A stretch of 64,000 nucleotides of DNA from UBA8389 sp035719105. Lineage in GTDB: Bacteria > Bacteroidota > Bacteroidia > Bacteroidales > UBA1402. Under the pieces are notes generated by a model. That model made no database searches, was not told the DNA's origin, and saw only the letters and a program-made list of their open reading frames with translations. Positions 44,949-54,306 of this stretch are shown here, in pieces. Position 1 is the stretch's first letter, and each line of letters starts with the position of its first letter. Position numbers and translations under genes: made by a program. The DNA is taken from NCBI GenBank assembly GCA_035719105.1, contig DASTGN010000004.1:248001-312000 (forward strand). Reading direction: 5' to 3'.

Positions 44949-44978
44949 CAAATATAGTTTGTTTTTTTTGTACGTTTG
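44949..44978. promoter_or_regulatory. Divergent promoters of the LOG and M16 peptidase genes
   Basis: TATATTTG on the minus strand (44949-44956) lies 16 bp before the LOG ATG. TACGTTTG on the plus strand (44971-44978) lies 26 bp before the M16 ATG at 45005. Confidence 0.5.
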
Positions 44979-45004
44979 CATGCATTCACCTTGTAAAAAT
45001 TCCC

Positions 45005-46246
45005 ATGCATTTTGACGAAATAGCCCCTATCTCTTTTTCACTGCCCAATGGAATTCGTGTCATCCACCGTTCTTGCTACGGTTCGGTTTCTTGTTGCGGT
45101 TTTACTGTCAATGCCGGAACACGACACGAACGAGCAAATGAAGCAGGAATTGCCCATTTCACCGAGCATTTATTGTTCAAGGGAACACAAAATCGACGCT
45201 CACACCATATATTGAACCGAATGGAAACCGTTGGGGGAGAGTTGAATGCTTACACCACCAAAGAAGAGACGTTCATCTATTCCGTTTTTCTTGAAAACGA
45301 TTACGAACGGGCACTGGAATTGTTAACCGACCTGTTTTTCCATTCAACCTTTCCTGCAGAGGAAATTGAAAAAGAGCGAGATGTTATTTTGGATGAAATC
45401 CACTCCTACGAGGACTCACCCTCTGAACTTATTTTTGACGATTATGAGGATTTACTCTTTGCCCACCATCCCATTGGCCGAAAAATATTAGGAACTCCCG
45501 AGTGTTTAAAAACGTTTAACCAAGATTCTTTCGAGGAATTTTACAAACGTAATTACACTACAGACCGAATCGTTTTCTTTTCTCAATCACCTATTCCCTT
45601 AAAGAAGTGGCGCAAATTAATTGAAAAGCATCTAGGTCAAATTGTTCCCGGGGCGACAGCGATGCCCCAATTTTCTGATAAACCTATTCCCAGAACAGGA
45701 TTTAAGGAAGTCATTGAAAAGGAAACCCATCAGTCTCACGTAATTTATGGAAATAGAAATTACGAGTTCAGCCACCCCAATCGCATAGGAATGTATCTAC
45801 TCAACAATATTTTGGGTGGCCCGGGTATGAATAGCCGGCTGAATGTTTCCTTGCGTGAACGTTCTGGTTTGGTCTATTCGGTTGAATCCAATGTAACCTC
45901 CTACACGGATTCAGGCCTTTTCACTATTTATTTCGGAACAGATCCTGAACAAACTGATCGTTGCCTCACTTTGGTGGAGAAGGAGCTAAAAAAACTAAGA
46001 GAGCAAACCTTGACCACTTTGCAACTACATGCTGCTCAAAAACAATTGTTTGGACAAATGATGATTTCTTCCGAACAGAAAGAAAACGGAACATTGACCA
46101 TGGGTAAAAGCATGCTCTATTTCAACAAGTTCGATTCAATGGATGAGGTTGCTGCCAAAGTGATGCATTACACTCCAGAATTGTTGCGCGAGATTGCTAA
46201 CGAAATTCTGGATCCGACTTCGATGTCCATGTTGATTTATAAGTAA
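45005..46246 (+). CDS. M16-family zinc peptidase
   Basis: This 413-residue insulinase-family peptidase has the inverted zinc motif HFTEH at residues 51-55 (ligands H51 and H55, catalytic E54). A downstream glutamate lies in EIEKERDVILDEIHSYEDSP. The length fits one half of the usual pair, resembling processing-peptidase-type PqqL/YmxG proteins. No signal peptide is visible with this start, so it is probably cytoplasmic. A longer frame runs upstream to 44873 into the LOG gene, but the -7 element at 44971 rules it out. It overlaps wbqC by 10 bp tail to tail. Confidence 0.9.
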   Translation: MHFDEIAPISFSLPNGIRVIHRSCYGSVSCCGFTVNAGTRHERANEAGIAHFTEHLLFKGTQNRRSHHILNRMETVGGELNAYTTKEETFIYSVFLENDYERALELLTDLFFHSTFPAEEIEKERDVILDEIHSYEDSPSELIFDDYEDLLFAHHPIGRKILGTPECLKTFNQDSFEEFYKRNYTTDRIVFFSQSPIPLKKWRKLIEKHLGQIVPGATAMPQFSDKPIPRTGFKEVIEKETHQSHVIYGNRNYEFSHPNRIGMYLLNNILGGPGMNSRLNVSLRERSGLVYSVESNVTSYTDSGLFTIYFGTDPEQTDRCLTLVEKELKKLREQTLTTLQLHAAQKQLFGQMMISSEQKENGTLTMGKSMLYFNKFDSMDEVAAKVMHYTPELLREIANEILDPTSMSMLIYK

Positions 46247-46860
46247 AGGATAGCTTCTGGCCCCATGTTGAACAGTAAATCCAATATGCTGAGGTTTGGT
46301 TGAAAACCAAATTTTCGGTCGAAAACCTGATAATAGGGCTTTGGAAGAAACTCAGGGTCAACCAACGCTGTCATTTTCTTGGGATGAATGATGTTTCTTA
46401 AATCGATCCAATCATTGGGAACTTTACCTTCCGGAGCATATGCGATTGTTAGCTCCGATGGAGTTTCGATATTCAACAATTCCAATATTTTCTCACGTAT
46501 TCCTTCGTTGAAATCAAATAAAAAGTTTGGTTTTTTTTCAAAAAAAGGACGTAAATCATCTTGATAATATTCAAAAAACGGGCTGGAGTTATAAGCCGAT
46601 TTGATTCCATTCCAATGCAAGTGTTGCCAGTTCCCATGACTTGACAACCGAACATCTTTGATGAATGTTTTATCTGAGTTCCCTTCTACTGGGAGGGATA
46701 AAACCATTGGCCCATTGGCCGTTCCGATCATGCAACGGTTACGCCAGGTTTGTTTGACGTAGTGTTCACAAGCTTCGACAAAGATCAGATCACTCCGTCT
46801 CCAATGCCAATAATATTGAACAGGGGCGAGATAGGCTGTTGATAAGAGTGTTGTATGCAT
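46237..46860 (-). CDS. WbqC family protein
   Basis: This 207-residue protein matches the WbqC-like family, named from an O-antigen locus; its biochemistry is poorly known. Family strings are LLSTAYLAPVQYYWHW near the start, HYVKQTWRNRCMI and WQHLHWNGIKSAYNSSPFFEYY. In many Bacteroidota wbqC is next to the tandem lepB genes and dapB. Here an aminopeptidase gene lies between them on the other strand. Confidence 0.85.
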   Translation of the reverse strand: MHTTLLSTAYLAPVQYYWHWRRSDLIFVEACEHYVKQTWRNRCMIGTANGPMVLSLPVEGNSDKTFIKDVRLSSHGNWQHLHWNGIKSAYNSSPFFEYYQDDLRPFFEKKPNFLFDFNEGIREKILELLNIETPSELTIAYAPEGKVPNDWIDLRNIIHPKKMTALVDPEFLPKPYYQVFDRKFGFQPNLSILDLLFNMGPEAILYL

Positions 46861-46877
46861 AGGGTTCTTTTCGGATA

Positions 46878-46885
46878 CAAAGTTA
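46878..46885 (-). promoter_or_regulatory. -7 element of the wbqC-like gene
   Basis: The minus strand reads TAACTTTG, 17 bp before the ATG at 46860, in the divergent gap with the aminopeptidase gene. Confidence 0.45.
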
Positions 46886-46954
46886 GCTCAAAAGATGTAT
46901 ATTCGCATTCCTAAAGCAATACCCAATTATTTTTCAACTACTAAATCCATACTC

Positions 46955-48337
46955 ATGTTTTCACCACAAACCTACCAACAACGTCGTGAACAGCTGTGTC
47001 AAAAAATAGATTCCGGATTGATCCTCTTGCCAGGCAGCAAAGAAGCTTCGATGAATTATCCGGAAAACGCGTATCATTTTAGGCAAAATAGCCATTTCGT
47101 TTATTTTGTAGGTATGGACCAACCGGACTTATTTGTGGTTATCGATGCGGATGCTCACAAAACGATTCTGTTCGGTAATGAATTGACCATGGACGACATT
47201 ATTTGGATGGGGCCCATGCCTAGCTTGAAAGATCAAGCGTTGGAATCTGGCATTACAGAAGTTTTGCCAACCGCTGCATTAGGTGAATACGTCAAAAAAG
47301 CACAGAAACTGAACCGTCCCATTCATTTCCTTCCTCCCTACAGAGCCTGGACTATGTTGCAATTAGAGGATTTATTAGGCATGCCCGCCGCTCAATTGAA
47401 GGCGAGTGCTTCTGAGCCTTTAATTCGTGCTGTGGTAGCATTACGTTCTGTCAAAAGTGCCGATGAAATCGTTGAAATTGAAAAAGCAGCTATTGTAGGA
47501 CATGCCATGCATCTAACTGCTTTAAAAATGGCCTTGCCAGGTGAGACCGAACGAAATATCGCTGGGTTGGTCGAAGGGATCGCCCTATCCAAATGTCGTG
47601 GGTTGTCGTTTCCAACCATTCTTTCTCAACGTGGAGAGGTTTTACATGGACACAGTCACGGTGGAACTCTGGAAAAAGGCCGCTTCATGATTTGTGATGC
47701 TGGCGCCGAATCCGATGAATATTATGCTTGCGATTTTACACGTACAGCTGTTGTGGGCGGCAAGTTTTCTTCCCAACAAAAAGAACTCTATCAAATGGTA
47801 CTGGATGCCAACAACCATGCTTTTCAATTAATTCGTCCAGGAATTCCTTACAAGGAGGTTCATTTGGCTGCTGCCAAAGTGCTTGCCGAGGGCTTAAAGG
47901 CCGTTGGCATTTTAAAGGGCAATGTGGATGAGGCTGTAGCTGCTGGTGCCCATGCACTTTTCATGCCTCACGGATTGGGGCATATGATGGGCTTAGATGT
48001 GCACGACATGGAAGATTTGGGTGAAAACTACGTGGGTTACGATGATGAAGTTTCAAGAAGCACACAATTCGGTTTACGGAGTTTGCGACTAGGCCGCCGG
48101 CTTCAAGCGGGTTTTGTATTGACGGTAGAGCCAGGTTTGTACTTTATGCCCGAACTGATTCAGAAATGGGAATCTGAGAAAATATTGCCCGAATTCGTGG
48201 ATTATGATCGAGCTAAAAAATTTATCGGAACTGGAGGAATACGATTGGAAGATGATGCTCTTGTAACGGAGGCGGGTTGTCGAATAATTGGAGAAAGGCT
48301 GCCGATTTCTATCGATGAAGTCGAGGCATTGTATTAG
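46955..48337 (+). CDS. pepP: Xaa-Pro aminopeptidase (M24B)
   Basis: Aminopeptidase P removes N-terminal residues that precede proline. The 460-residue protein has an N-terminal creatinase-like domain (about 1-170). The M24 pita-bread domain follows with all five metal ligands: D and D in DAGAESDEYYACDFTRT, H in HGLGHMMGLDVHD, E in TVEPGLYF and E in GGIRLEDDALV. The start at 46955 (MFSPQTYQQRREQ) matches the family; the frame extends to 46895 without homology. It overlaps the lepB-like gene by 4 bp tail to tail. Confidence 0.93.
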   Translation: MFSPQTYQQRREQLCQKIDSGLILLPGSKEASMNYPENAYHFRQNSHFVYFVGMDQPDLFVVIDADAHKTILFGNELTMDDIIWMGPMPSLKDQALESGITEVLPTAALGEYVKKAQKLNRPIHFLPPYRAWTMLQLEDLLGMPAAQLKASASEPLIRAVVALRSVKSADEIVEIEKAAIVGHAMHLTALKMALPGETERNIAGLVEGIALSKCRGLSFPTILSQRGEVLHGHSHGGTLEKGRFMICDAGAESDEYYACDFTRTAVVGGKFSSQQKELYQMVLDANNHAFQLIRPGIPYKEVHLAAAKVLAEGLKAVGILKGNVDEAVAAGAHALFMPHGLGHMMGLDVHDMEDLGENYVGYDDEVSRSTQFGLRSLRLGRRLQAGFVLTVEPGLYFMPELIQKWESEKILPEFVDYDRAKKFIGTGGIRLEDDALVTEAGCRIIGERLPISIDEVEALY

Positions 48338-49281
48338 ATTTTTTCCAAAAACCGTTTCCTTGAAGGTGAAAACAACAACATCCATGCTTTGCCGATGATG
48401 AAACGTTCGGGCAACAAGCCTGAACTGCGGCTGTCATTTAGGTAACCCTGATGGTCGTTCAAGAGCAGATAGTAATTCTCTTTGAACGTGTGAAATCGGA
48501 TTTTTCTTCCATTCTTCAACACATTGCCTGCAGTATCTTGACTCAACGTTACTCCTTCGTAACGATTGATGAGTTTTCCATATAACCTGAATGTGCTGTC
48601 GTTCATTTCGATTTTGGTTCCTTTAGCTGGAATTCGAATTTTCATTTCATCAAAACTGGAAAAACGGAGTTTTAAACCCAAGTCAATTTGATTTTTAATT
48701 CGATACAGGCAAAGCCATTCATGCCGGGTCAAATAAACAAATCCTGAATCCTTGTTCTGATACACAGGGTGATTGAATTTGCATGCTTGAATAACTTGCA
48801 ATAATGTTTTTTGATTGGATAACGGATAGCTGTAACAAAAAGAGACATCCAAGGGCCTGTTTACCTTTTTCCCGTTGATGATGGTCTTCCCTTTTTTTAA
48901 GATAAAATGCTCACCGGGCAGGCCTACACAGCGGCTTAATTGAATGGGTGACCGATCAATATTTTGAGTAGTTGTTGGGTCATTGTATGCCAATAAATCA
49001 TTTCGTTTAATCGCCCCGAAACCTAAGCAACGCATTGGGGTCTCTCCCAAAGAGAGGTAACTTTTTTTGCCGAATAGACTGTCAGATACAAACGGTATGC
49101 CCATAGAAATTGGCATACGAGCCCCCAAGGACCATTTTTCCACCAACAACCTGTCTCCAGCCTGCTGGCTGTCTGACATGGCATTACTGGCCACCCTTAT
49201 CGTATCAAAAAGAAAGATGCGGATGGTTAATGCCAACAGTGAGGCACCAAAGAGGATCAGAATCCATTGTCTGATTTTCAT
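48334..49281 (-). CDS. Signal peptidase I paralogue lacking both catalytic residues
   Basis: This 315-residue protein is clearly an S26 signal-peptidase homologue: one N-terminal membrane segment (about 6-26), a GDRLLVEKWSLGAR box, CVGLPGE, and a late LNDSRSSGLLPERFIIGKA box aligned with GDNR...DSR of LepB. Aligned with the neighbouring LepB, the nucleophile serine is replaced by Ala34 (VASNAM versus IPSSSL). The general-base lysine is replaced by Ser116 (QLSRCVG versus YVKRCIG). It should therefore not cleave signal peptides. I recall related Bacteroidales paralogues with a Gly at the serine position, so this may be a conserved non-catalytic partner. The gene is 18 bp downstream of lepB. Confidence 0.85.
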   Translation of the reverse strand: MKIRQWILILFGASLLALTIRIFLFDTIRVASNAMSDSQQAGDRLLVEKWSLGARMPISMGIPFVSDSLFGKKSYLSLGETPMRCLGFGAIKRNDLLAYNDPTTTQNIDRSPIQLSRCVGLPGEHFILKKGKTIINGKKVNRPLDVSFCYSYPLSNQKTLLQVIQACKFNHPVYQNKDSGFVYLTRHEWLCLYRIKNQIDLGLKLRFSSFDEMKIRIPAKGTKIEMNDSTFRLYGKLINRYEGVTLSQDTAGNVLKNGRKIRFHTFKENYYLLLNDHQGYLNDSRSSGLLPERFIIGKAWMLLFSPSRKRFLEKI

Positions 49282-49299
49282 GGCTCCGTAAATGGGTTA

Positions 49300-50757
49300 T
49301 TAATAGGCTTTCTTAAAGAATCGTTTCCAACGAATTTTTCCATCGAACCAACCTCTGTCTTTATCGAGTGATAACCAAACCAACAGAGGTTTGCCGACGA
49401 TGTGATCTTCAGGTACGAATCCCCAAGCTCTTGAATCTGCTGAATTATGGCGATTGTCTCCCATCATCCAATAATAATCCATTCCAAAGGTGTATGTCGT
49501 GGCCATCTTTCCATCGATAAAGGCCTTTCCATCGCGAATTTCCAGGCGATGACCCTCATAGTTATGAATGACACGTGCATAAAGCAACAGGTTTTGATGG
49601 GTTAAAGCGATGGTTGCACCTTTCTTGGGTATGTATAAGGGGCCGAAATGATCCCTTCTCCATTTAATTTCGGGGCTTAATGGATAGGTTAGTCCACCAA
49701 CTTCTTGATTGTCTCCAATGACATCCGTTTCAATAAAAACGGTATCAATGGCAGGACTCTTCCGGAGTTGTTCTACAACTTCTTTTGTCGCTGGAAATTC
49801 ATAAATGGGGTTCATGTTTCCATTGGCATCTTTGTGAAAAGGCAAGGCGAACACCCTGTAATCGTTTTGAGCCAATAACTGTCTGTCCTCATTGCTGATG
49901 CCCAATTTCCGAAATTGATCTTCCGTGATGTACGAGCCTTTTGTCTGGACAAAATAATTAAATTGAACCCCAGGTTGGTCTTCGATTATTTTTCCATCAA
50001 TATAAACAACATTGTCTTTAATTTGGATGGTTTCGCCTGGTAGTCCGATGCAACGCTTAACATAGTTTTCACGGCGATCGACGGGGCGAAACAATAATTT
50101 GCCAAACTCTTCTGGATGCGATTTAATGTATTGTCCGGCCACATCGGGGGTTACATTGTTTTGCTGGGCAATGATGTAACATAAAGAATAGAAATCCGGG
50201 TTTGAGTATTTTGGATTTGCAGGAACGGTATCTCCAGCTGGAAAGTTAAATACAACGATGTCATTGCGTTTGACATGGGTCAATCCAGGTACTCTTTTAT
50301 AGCCCCATAGCGGTTTGTCGGAATAAGATTTGCAATTCAAAATGGGCAAGGTATGATGCGCCAACGGAAACGCAATGGGCGTGTTAGGAACCCTTGGGCC
50401 GAAATCAACTTTGCTGACAAAAAGAAAGTCTCCAACCAAAAGAGATTTTTCGAGCGAGGAGGACGGTATTTGGTAATTCTGAAAAAAGTAGATGTTGATG
50501 ATGTAAACGGCTACCATGGCAAAAACGATAGCATCCACCCAATCCATGACACTTTTGAATGCTTTATTTTTAGATGTTTTCCAAAAACCCCAAGGGAAAA
50601 ACCTGGTTACGTAAAGATCTAAAAAGAAGGGTAAAGCCAATAACCACCAACCGCTACGGGTCCAAATTGAAAACAAGATGGTAATTAGTGCCCATATGGA
50701 ACAGCGAATCCATTTGGCAGGACTGGCGGAAAACCGATTTTTAAGAGGTGTGCTCAT
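49300..50757 (-). CDS. lepB: Signal peptidase I
   Basis: LepB cleaves signal peptides of exported proteins at the outer face of the inner membrane. This 485-residue version has three N-terminal membrane segments, the nucleophile Ser101 in IPSSSLEKSLLVGD and the lysine base K234 in NYVKRCIGLPGE. Box E is GDNRHNSADSRAWGF. A long insertion between boxes (about residues 180-230 and 280-370) is typical of Bacteroidota LepB. It follows dapB by 28 bp and precedes the inactive paralogue. Confidence 0.94.
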   Translation of the reverse strand: MSTPLKNRFSASPAKWIRCSIWALITILFSIWTRSGWWLLALPFFLDLYVTRFFPWGFWKTSKNKAFKSVMDWVDAIVFAMVAVYIINIYFFQNYQIPSSSLEKSLLVGDFLFVSKVDFGPRVPNTPIAFPLAHHTLPILNCKSYSDKPLWGYKRVPGLTHVKRNDIVVFNFPAGDTVPANPKYSNPDFYSLCYIIAQQNNVTPDVAGQYIKSHPEEFGKLLFRPVDRRENYVKRCIGLPGETIQIKDNVVYIDGKIIEDQPGVQFNYFVQTKGSYITEDQFRKLGISNEDRQLLAQNDYRVFALPFHKDANGNMNPIYEFPATKEVVEQLRKSPAIDTVFIETDVIGDNQEVGGLTYPLSPEIKWRRDHFGPLYIPKKGATIALTHQNLLLYARVIHNYEGHRLEIRDGKAFIDGKMATTYTFGMDYYWMMGDNRHNSADSRAWGFVPEDHIVGKPLLVWLSLDKDRGWFDGKIRWKRFFKKAY

Positions 50758-50785
50758 AGGGCGACTTAATTTGAAATGGTTGTGT

Positions 50786-51499
50786 TTAAAAACCTAATAA
50801 ATCGGACATGCCGATAAATCCTTTTTTTGTAGCAGTAAATTCGGCAGCTAAAACAGCGCCAAGGGCAAAACCTGCCCTGCTTTTAGCATCATGTGCAATG
50901 GTGATGGTGTCAACGTTCGATTCCCAAGTAATTTCATGAAAACCTGGAACTACACCTGTTCTTTCAGAAGCAATAACTAATTCTTCAGGAGTTGTTGCAA
51001 TTTCCTTGACCCAAGATGTTTTGCGGTCAAGATTTTCTAAAATACCTTCAGCCAAAGTAATAGCTGTACCAGATGGAGCATCTAATTTCTGAGTATGGTG
51101 TACTTCTTTCAAACGTACATCGTAAACAGGAAATGCATTCATCATTTCTGCCAGTTTTTTATTCAATGCAAAAAACAAGTTAACACCCAAGCTGAAATTT
51201 GATGCATAGAAAAAGGTTTGACCATTTTTGCAAGCATCCTTAACTTCGGCAACATGCTCCAACCATCCTGTAGTTCCAGAAACTACGGGGATATTTGATT
51301 TAAAACATTTGCGGTAATTGCCTAAAGCGGTTTCCGGACGTGTAAACTCAATGGCTACCTGTGCAGAACGGAATCTTTCAGAATCAAAATCATCTTGGTT
51401 GTTGATGTCGATGGTGCATACGATTTCGTGTCCGCGTTCCATGGCAATACGTTCGATTTCATGGCCCATTTTGCCATATCCTATCAATGCAATCTTCAT
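50786..51499 (-). CDS. dapB: 4-hydroxy-tetrahydrodipicolinate reductase
   Basis: DapB reduces hydroxy-tetrahydrodipicolinate with NAD(P)H in the lysine/diaminopimelate pathway. The 237-residue protein starts with the nucleotide-binding MKIALIGYGKMGHEIE. It carries the signature EVHHTQKLDAPSGTA, with the catalytic histidine pair and lysine. SGTTGW is also family-typical. It heads the dapB-lepB-lepB-like run, supplying DAP for peptidoglycan. Confidence 0.95.
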   Translation of the reverse strand: MKIALIGYGKMGHEIERIAMERGHEIVCTIDINNQDDFDSERFRSAQVAIEFTRPETALGNYRKCFKSNIPVVSGTTGWLEHVAEVKDACKNGQTFFYASNFSLGVNLFFALNKKLAEMMNAFPVYDVRLKEVHHTQKLDAPSGTAITLAEGILENLDRKTSWVKEIATTPEELVIASERTGVVPGFHEITWESNVDTITIAHDAKSRAGFALGAVLAAEFTATKKGFIGMSDLLGF

Positions 51500-51529
51500 A
51501 AAATGATGTTAATTTGTGAATTCAAGGGT

Positions 51530-51632
51530 CAAAGATACAGAAAAAATTAGCCAGGGACCTTTAAGAATGCTCACTAACTGTTAAAAAAGCCCAAGCCCTT
51601 ACCAAATCGTTGTCAAAATACTCGTACATTTG
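51530..51632. promoter_or_regulatory. Divergent promoters of dapB and the Ig-like lipoprotein gene
   Basis: TATCTTTG on the minus strand (51530-51537) lies 30 bp before the dapB ATG. TACATTTG on the plus strand (51625-51632) lies 20 bp before the ATG at 51653. Confidence 0.5.
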
Positions 51633-51652
51633 CAACTCAGGATCAGAATACA

Positions 51653-53473
51653 ATGATAAAAATAAATGCATTTTTGGGTTTGACACTGCTTACATTGGCC
51701 TTTTTTTCAAGCTGTGCCAGTACAGGTAATCCAGGGGGTGGACCCAAAGATGAAACGCCTCCAAAGCTCATTGGTTCTCTACCAACAGAAAATGCGATCA
51801 ATTTTGACAAAAAACGTGTTGAAATTTCATTTGACGAATTGATTTCTTTGAAGTCTCCATCGAGTAAAGTGATCGTTTCACCTCCTCAGAAGCAATCACC
51901 CATCATTAAAGGTGTCGGAAACAAAGTGGTGGTTCTGCTTTCAGATAGTCTGATTCCCGCGACCACCTATACGATTGACTTTACCGATGCTATTGTTGAC
52001 TTTAACGAAGGGAACAAGTTTGGAGATTATGCATTCTCTTTTTCGACGGGTGATCACATTGATTCCATGCGAATTTCAGGAAATGTGATTGACGCTTCCA
52101 ATCTGAACCCTTTATCTGGTATCATTATCGGCACACATACCAACCCCGTTGACAGTAGCTTCAGAAAATTAGCTTTTGAACGTATAACCAAATCGACCAA
52201 AGACGGACGTTTTGTGTTGAAAGGCCTTCCAATAGGGCCAGCGACAGTTTATGCGCTGGATGATAAGAACCGAGATTATCGATTTGATCAACCCGGAGAA
52301 GCCATCGCATTTACTGATTCAGCATTGGTTCCCTGGACAGAACCTTGCACGCGAAACGACACGGTTTGGAAAGACTCCACAACTGTAGATACCATTTTAG
52401 TTCGTCCGATTACTTGCTATAAACCTGATAATGTCGTGCTTCGCTATTTTAAAGAGGAATTCGGTCGTCAGTATCTGGCAAAAAAAGAACGGTCACCACG
52501 TAACAAGATCAATTTGATTTTTGGATACAAATCTACATCCTTACCTACCTTGACTCTTGTTAACAAAGAGTCTAAAGACTGGTATATTCTTGAAAAAAAT
52601 CCAACCAACGATACGCTGACATATTGGATTACCGATACTTTGGTGACGCAAACAGACACCCTGAAACTTAAATTGGACTATTTCAAAACCGATTCTCTGA
52701 ATCTTTTAAGTCCATGGACAGACACTTTGACCCTTATATCAAGGACGTACAAACCAAAAGTCAGCGCAACTAAAAAGGATATTCCCACCGTGTTGCCCGT
52801 TATTCCGCCACTTTCAATAAAAACCAGTCTGCAGGGCACTTTGGACATCTACTCCAAACCTCGATTTGAAGTGGAAGAACCTCTTTTGAACATAGCCAAA
52901 ACGCCAGCGCAACTATACATGAAGAAAGATACGAATTGGATCAAAACACCATTTCGATTTTATAGGGACACCTTAACCATTAGGGATTTTGTTTTGGAGG
53001 CTAAGTGGCAATTTGATACGGAATACAAATTTGAAATTGATTCTGCCTCTATTAAGGGTGTTTATGGAAAGGTAAATGATCAATTCAGTCAAACCTTTAA
53101 AGTCAGAGCCGAAGAGGAATATTCGCGACTAACTGTCAAAGTCAGTGGCTTGCAAGGCATCGGATTTGTCGAGCTGCTTGACAAATCAGACAAGGTAGTT
53201 CGTAGGCTTCCCTTTGACAAAGGAATTGCCGATTTTAAATACCTGGCTCCAGGAACCTATTACCTTCGTGCTGTCGAAGACACCAATGGTAATTTCATTT
53301 GGGATTCAGGGAATTATGCCGAAAAACGTCAACCTGAAAATGTCTTTTATGACCCTAAAACGTTGGTCCTACGTGCCAATTGGGATGTAGAAGAGTCTTG
53401 GAATGTGCGTGAACTACCTTTGTTGGAACAAAAACCTTTTGACTTGAAACCTAAGGAAAAAGAGAAGAATTGA
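51653..53473 (+). CDS. Ig-like domain lipoprotein
   Basis: This 606-residue predicted lipoprotein has a signal sequence ending in a FFSSC lipobox (Cys21), followed by a flexible GNPGGGPKDETPP segment. An SbsA-type Ig-like domain (about residues 34-130) has PPKLIGSLPTENAINFD and FDELISLKSPSSKVIVSP. A carboxypeptidase-like beta-sandwich comes next (SGNVIDASNLNPLSGIIIG, FVLKGLPIGPATVYALDDKN), with a similar segment near the C-terminus (YLRAVEDTNGNFIWD). It is common in Bacteroidota as an outer-membrane or periplasmic protein of unknown role. The DUF3108 gene follows 2 bp after its stop. Confidence 0.82.
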   Translation: MIKINAFLGLTLLTLAFFSSCASTGNPGGGPKDETPPKLIGSLPTENAINFDKKRVEISFDELISLKSPSSKVIVSPPQKQSPIIKGVGNKVVVLLSDSLIPATTYTIDFTDAIVDFNEGNKFGDYAFSFSTGDHIDSMRISGNVIDASNLNPLSGIIIGTHTNPVDSSFRKLAFERITKSTKDGRFVLKGLPIGPATVYALDDKNRDYRFDQPGEAIAFTDSALVPWTEPCTRNDTVWKDSTTVDTILVRPITCYKPDNVVLRYFKEEFGRQYLAKKERSPRNKINLIFGYKSTSLPTLTLVNKESKDWYILEKNPTNDTLTYWITDTLVTQTDTLKLKLDYFKTDSLNLLSPWTDTLTLISRTYKPKVSATKKDIPTVLPVIPPLSIKTSLQGTLDIYSKPRFEVEEPLLNIAKTPAQLYMKKDTNWIKTPFRFYRDTLTIRDFVLEAKWQFDTEYKFEIDSASIKGVYGKVNDQFSQTFKVRAEEEYSRLTVKVSGLQGIGFVELLDKSDKVVRRLPFDKGIADFKYLAPGTYYLRAVEDTNGNFIWDSGNYAEKRQPENVFYDPKTLVLRANWDVEESWNVRELPLLEQKPFDLKPKEKEKN

Positions 53474-53475
53474 CT

Positions 53476-54306
53476 ATGATCCGTCGTGCTTTTTTTGGGC
53501 TTTTGTTATTGTTTATTCCTTTTGCGGGATATGCACAATATCTTTGTTCGGTCAATAATGACTTGCTTGTTCCAGGAGAGCGGCTTGATTATCAGCTTTA
53601 TTACAACGTTGGTTTTGTCTGGATTCCTGCTGGTACTTGCGAATTTCGGGTTCGAAACGCGCTTTATAATAAGAAACCCGCTTACCAGCTTTCTGCACAG
53701 GGAAAATCTCACAAATCTTTCGATGTTTTTTACAGGGTCAGAGATACTTTGATTTCATACGTGGATACTCAGACGTTGACACCTTTCAGAGCCATTAAAT
53801 ATACTCACGAAGACAACTGGAACGGCATCGATGACTTTACGTTTCGAAAAGTGAACGGAGATTGGAACATAACAACCCGCCTTAAGCGCAAACATGGTTG
53901 GAAACCCCCTGAGGAGTCAGTTTCAACGCGTTGCGGATTTGATATTGTTACAAGCATTTATCGCTTGAGATGCTTTGCCAGCGCAGACATGTATGTCAAG
54001 GGTAAGCGACTCGATATTCCGGTAAGGCTCGATGATGGTGAATACATGGTTCATCTGACTTATCTAGGTAAAGAGCGGGTCAAACTTTTTGGTGACGGGT
54101 ATTATAATGCACACACCTTTACCCTCAGCATGATTGAGGGGAATATCTTTAAACGGGGAGATTTGCTAAAGATGTGGATATCAGACGATAAGAATCGTAT
54201 TCCACTTTTAATTGAGTCCCCCATCCGTGTAGGTTTTGTCAAAGCACTATTTAGAGGTGGAGAAAATACAAAATATCCTATCGTGCAGGCTTCTGCTAAA
54301 GAATAA
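53476..54306 (+). CDS. DUF3108 periplasmic protein
   Basis: This 276-residue protein has a signal peptide (MIRRAFFGLLLLFIPFAGYA) and a DUF3108 domain. Recognisable segments are GERLDYQLYYNVGFVWIPAG, the strands around AQGKSHKSFDVFYRVRDTL and SYVDTQTLTPFRAIKYTHE. DUF3108 is a beta-barrel-like lipid- or lipoprotein-handling fold of unknown function. I prefer the ATG at 53476 over a TTG at 53470. It is probably co-transcribed with the Ig-like lipoprotein and abuts the convergent cysS stop with no gap. Confidence 0.85.
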   Translation: MIRRAFFGLLLLFIPFAGYAQYLCSVNNDLLVPGERLDYQLYYNVGFVWIPAGTCEFRVRNALYNKKPAYQLSAQGKSHKSFDVFYRVRDTLISYVDTQTLTPFRAIKYTHEDNWNGIDDFTFRKVNGDWNITTRLKRKHGWKPPEESVSTRCGFDIVTSIYRLRCFASADMYVKGKRLDIPVRLDDGEYMVHLTYLGKERVKLFGDGYYNAHTFTLSMIEGNIFKRGDLLKMWISDDKNRIPLLIESPIRVGFVKALFRGGENTKYPIVQASAKE

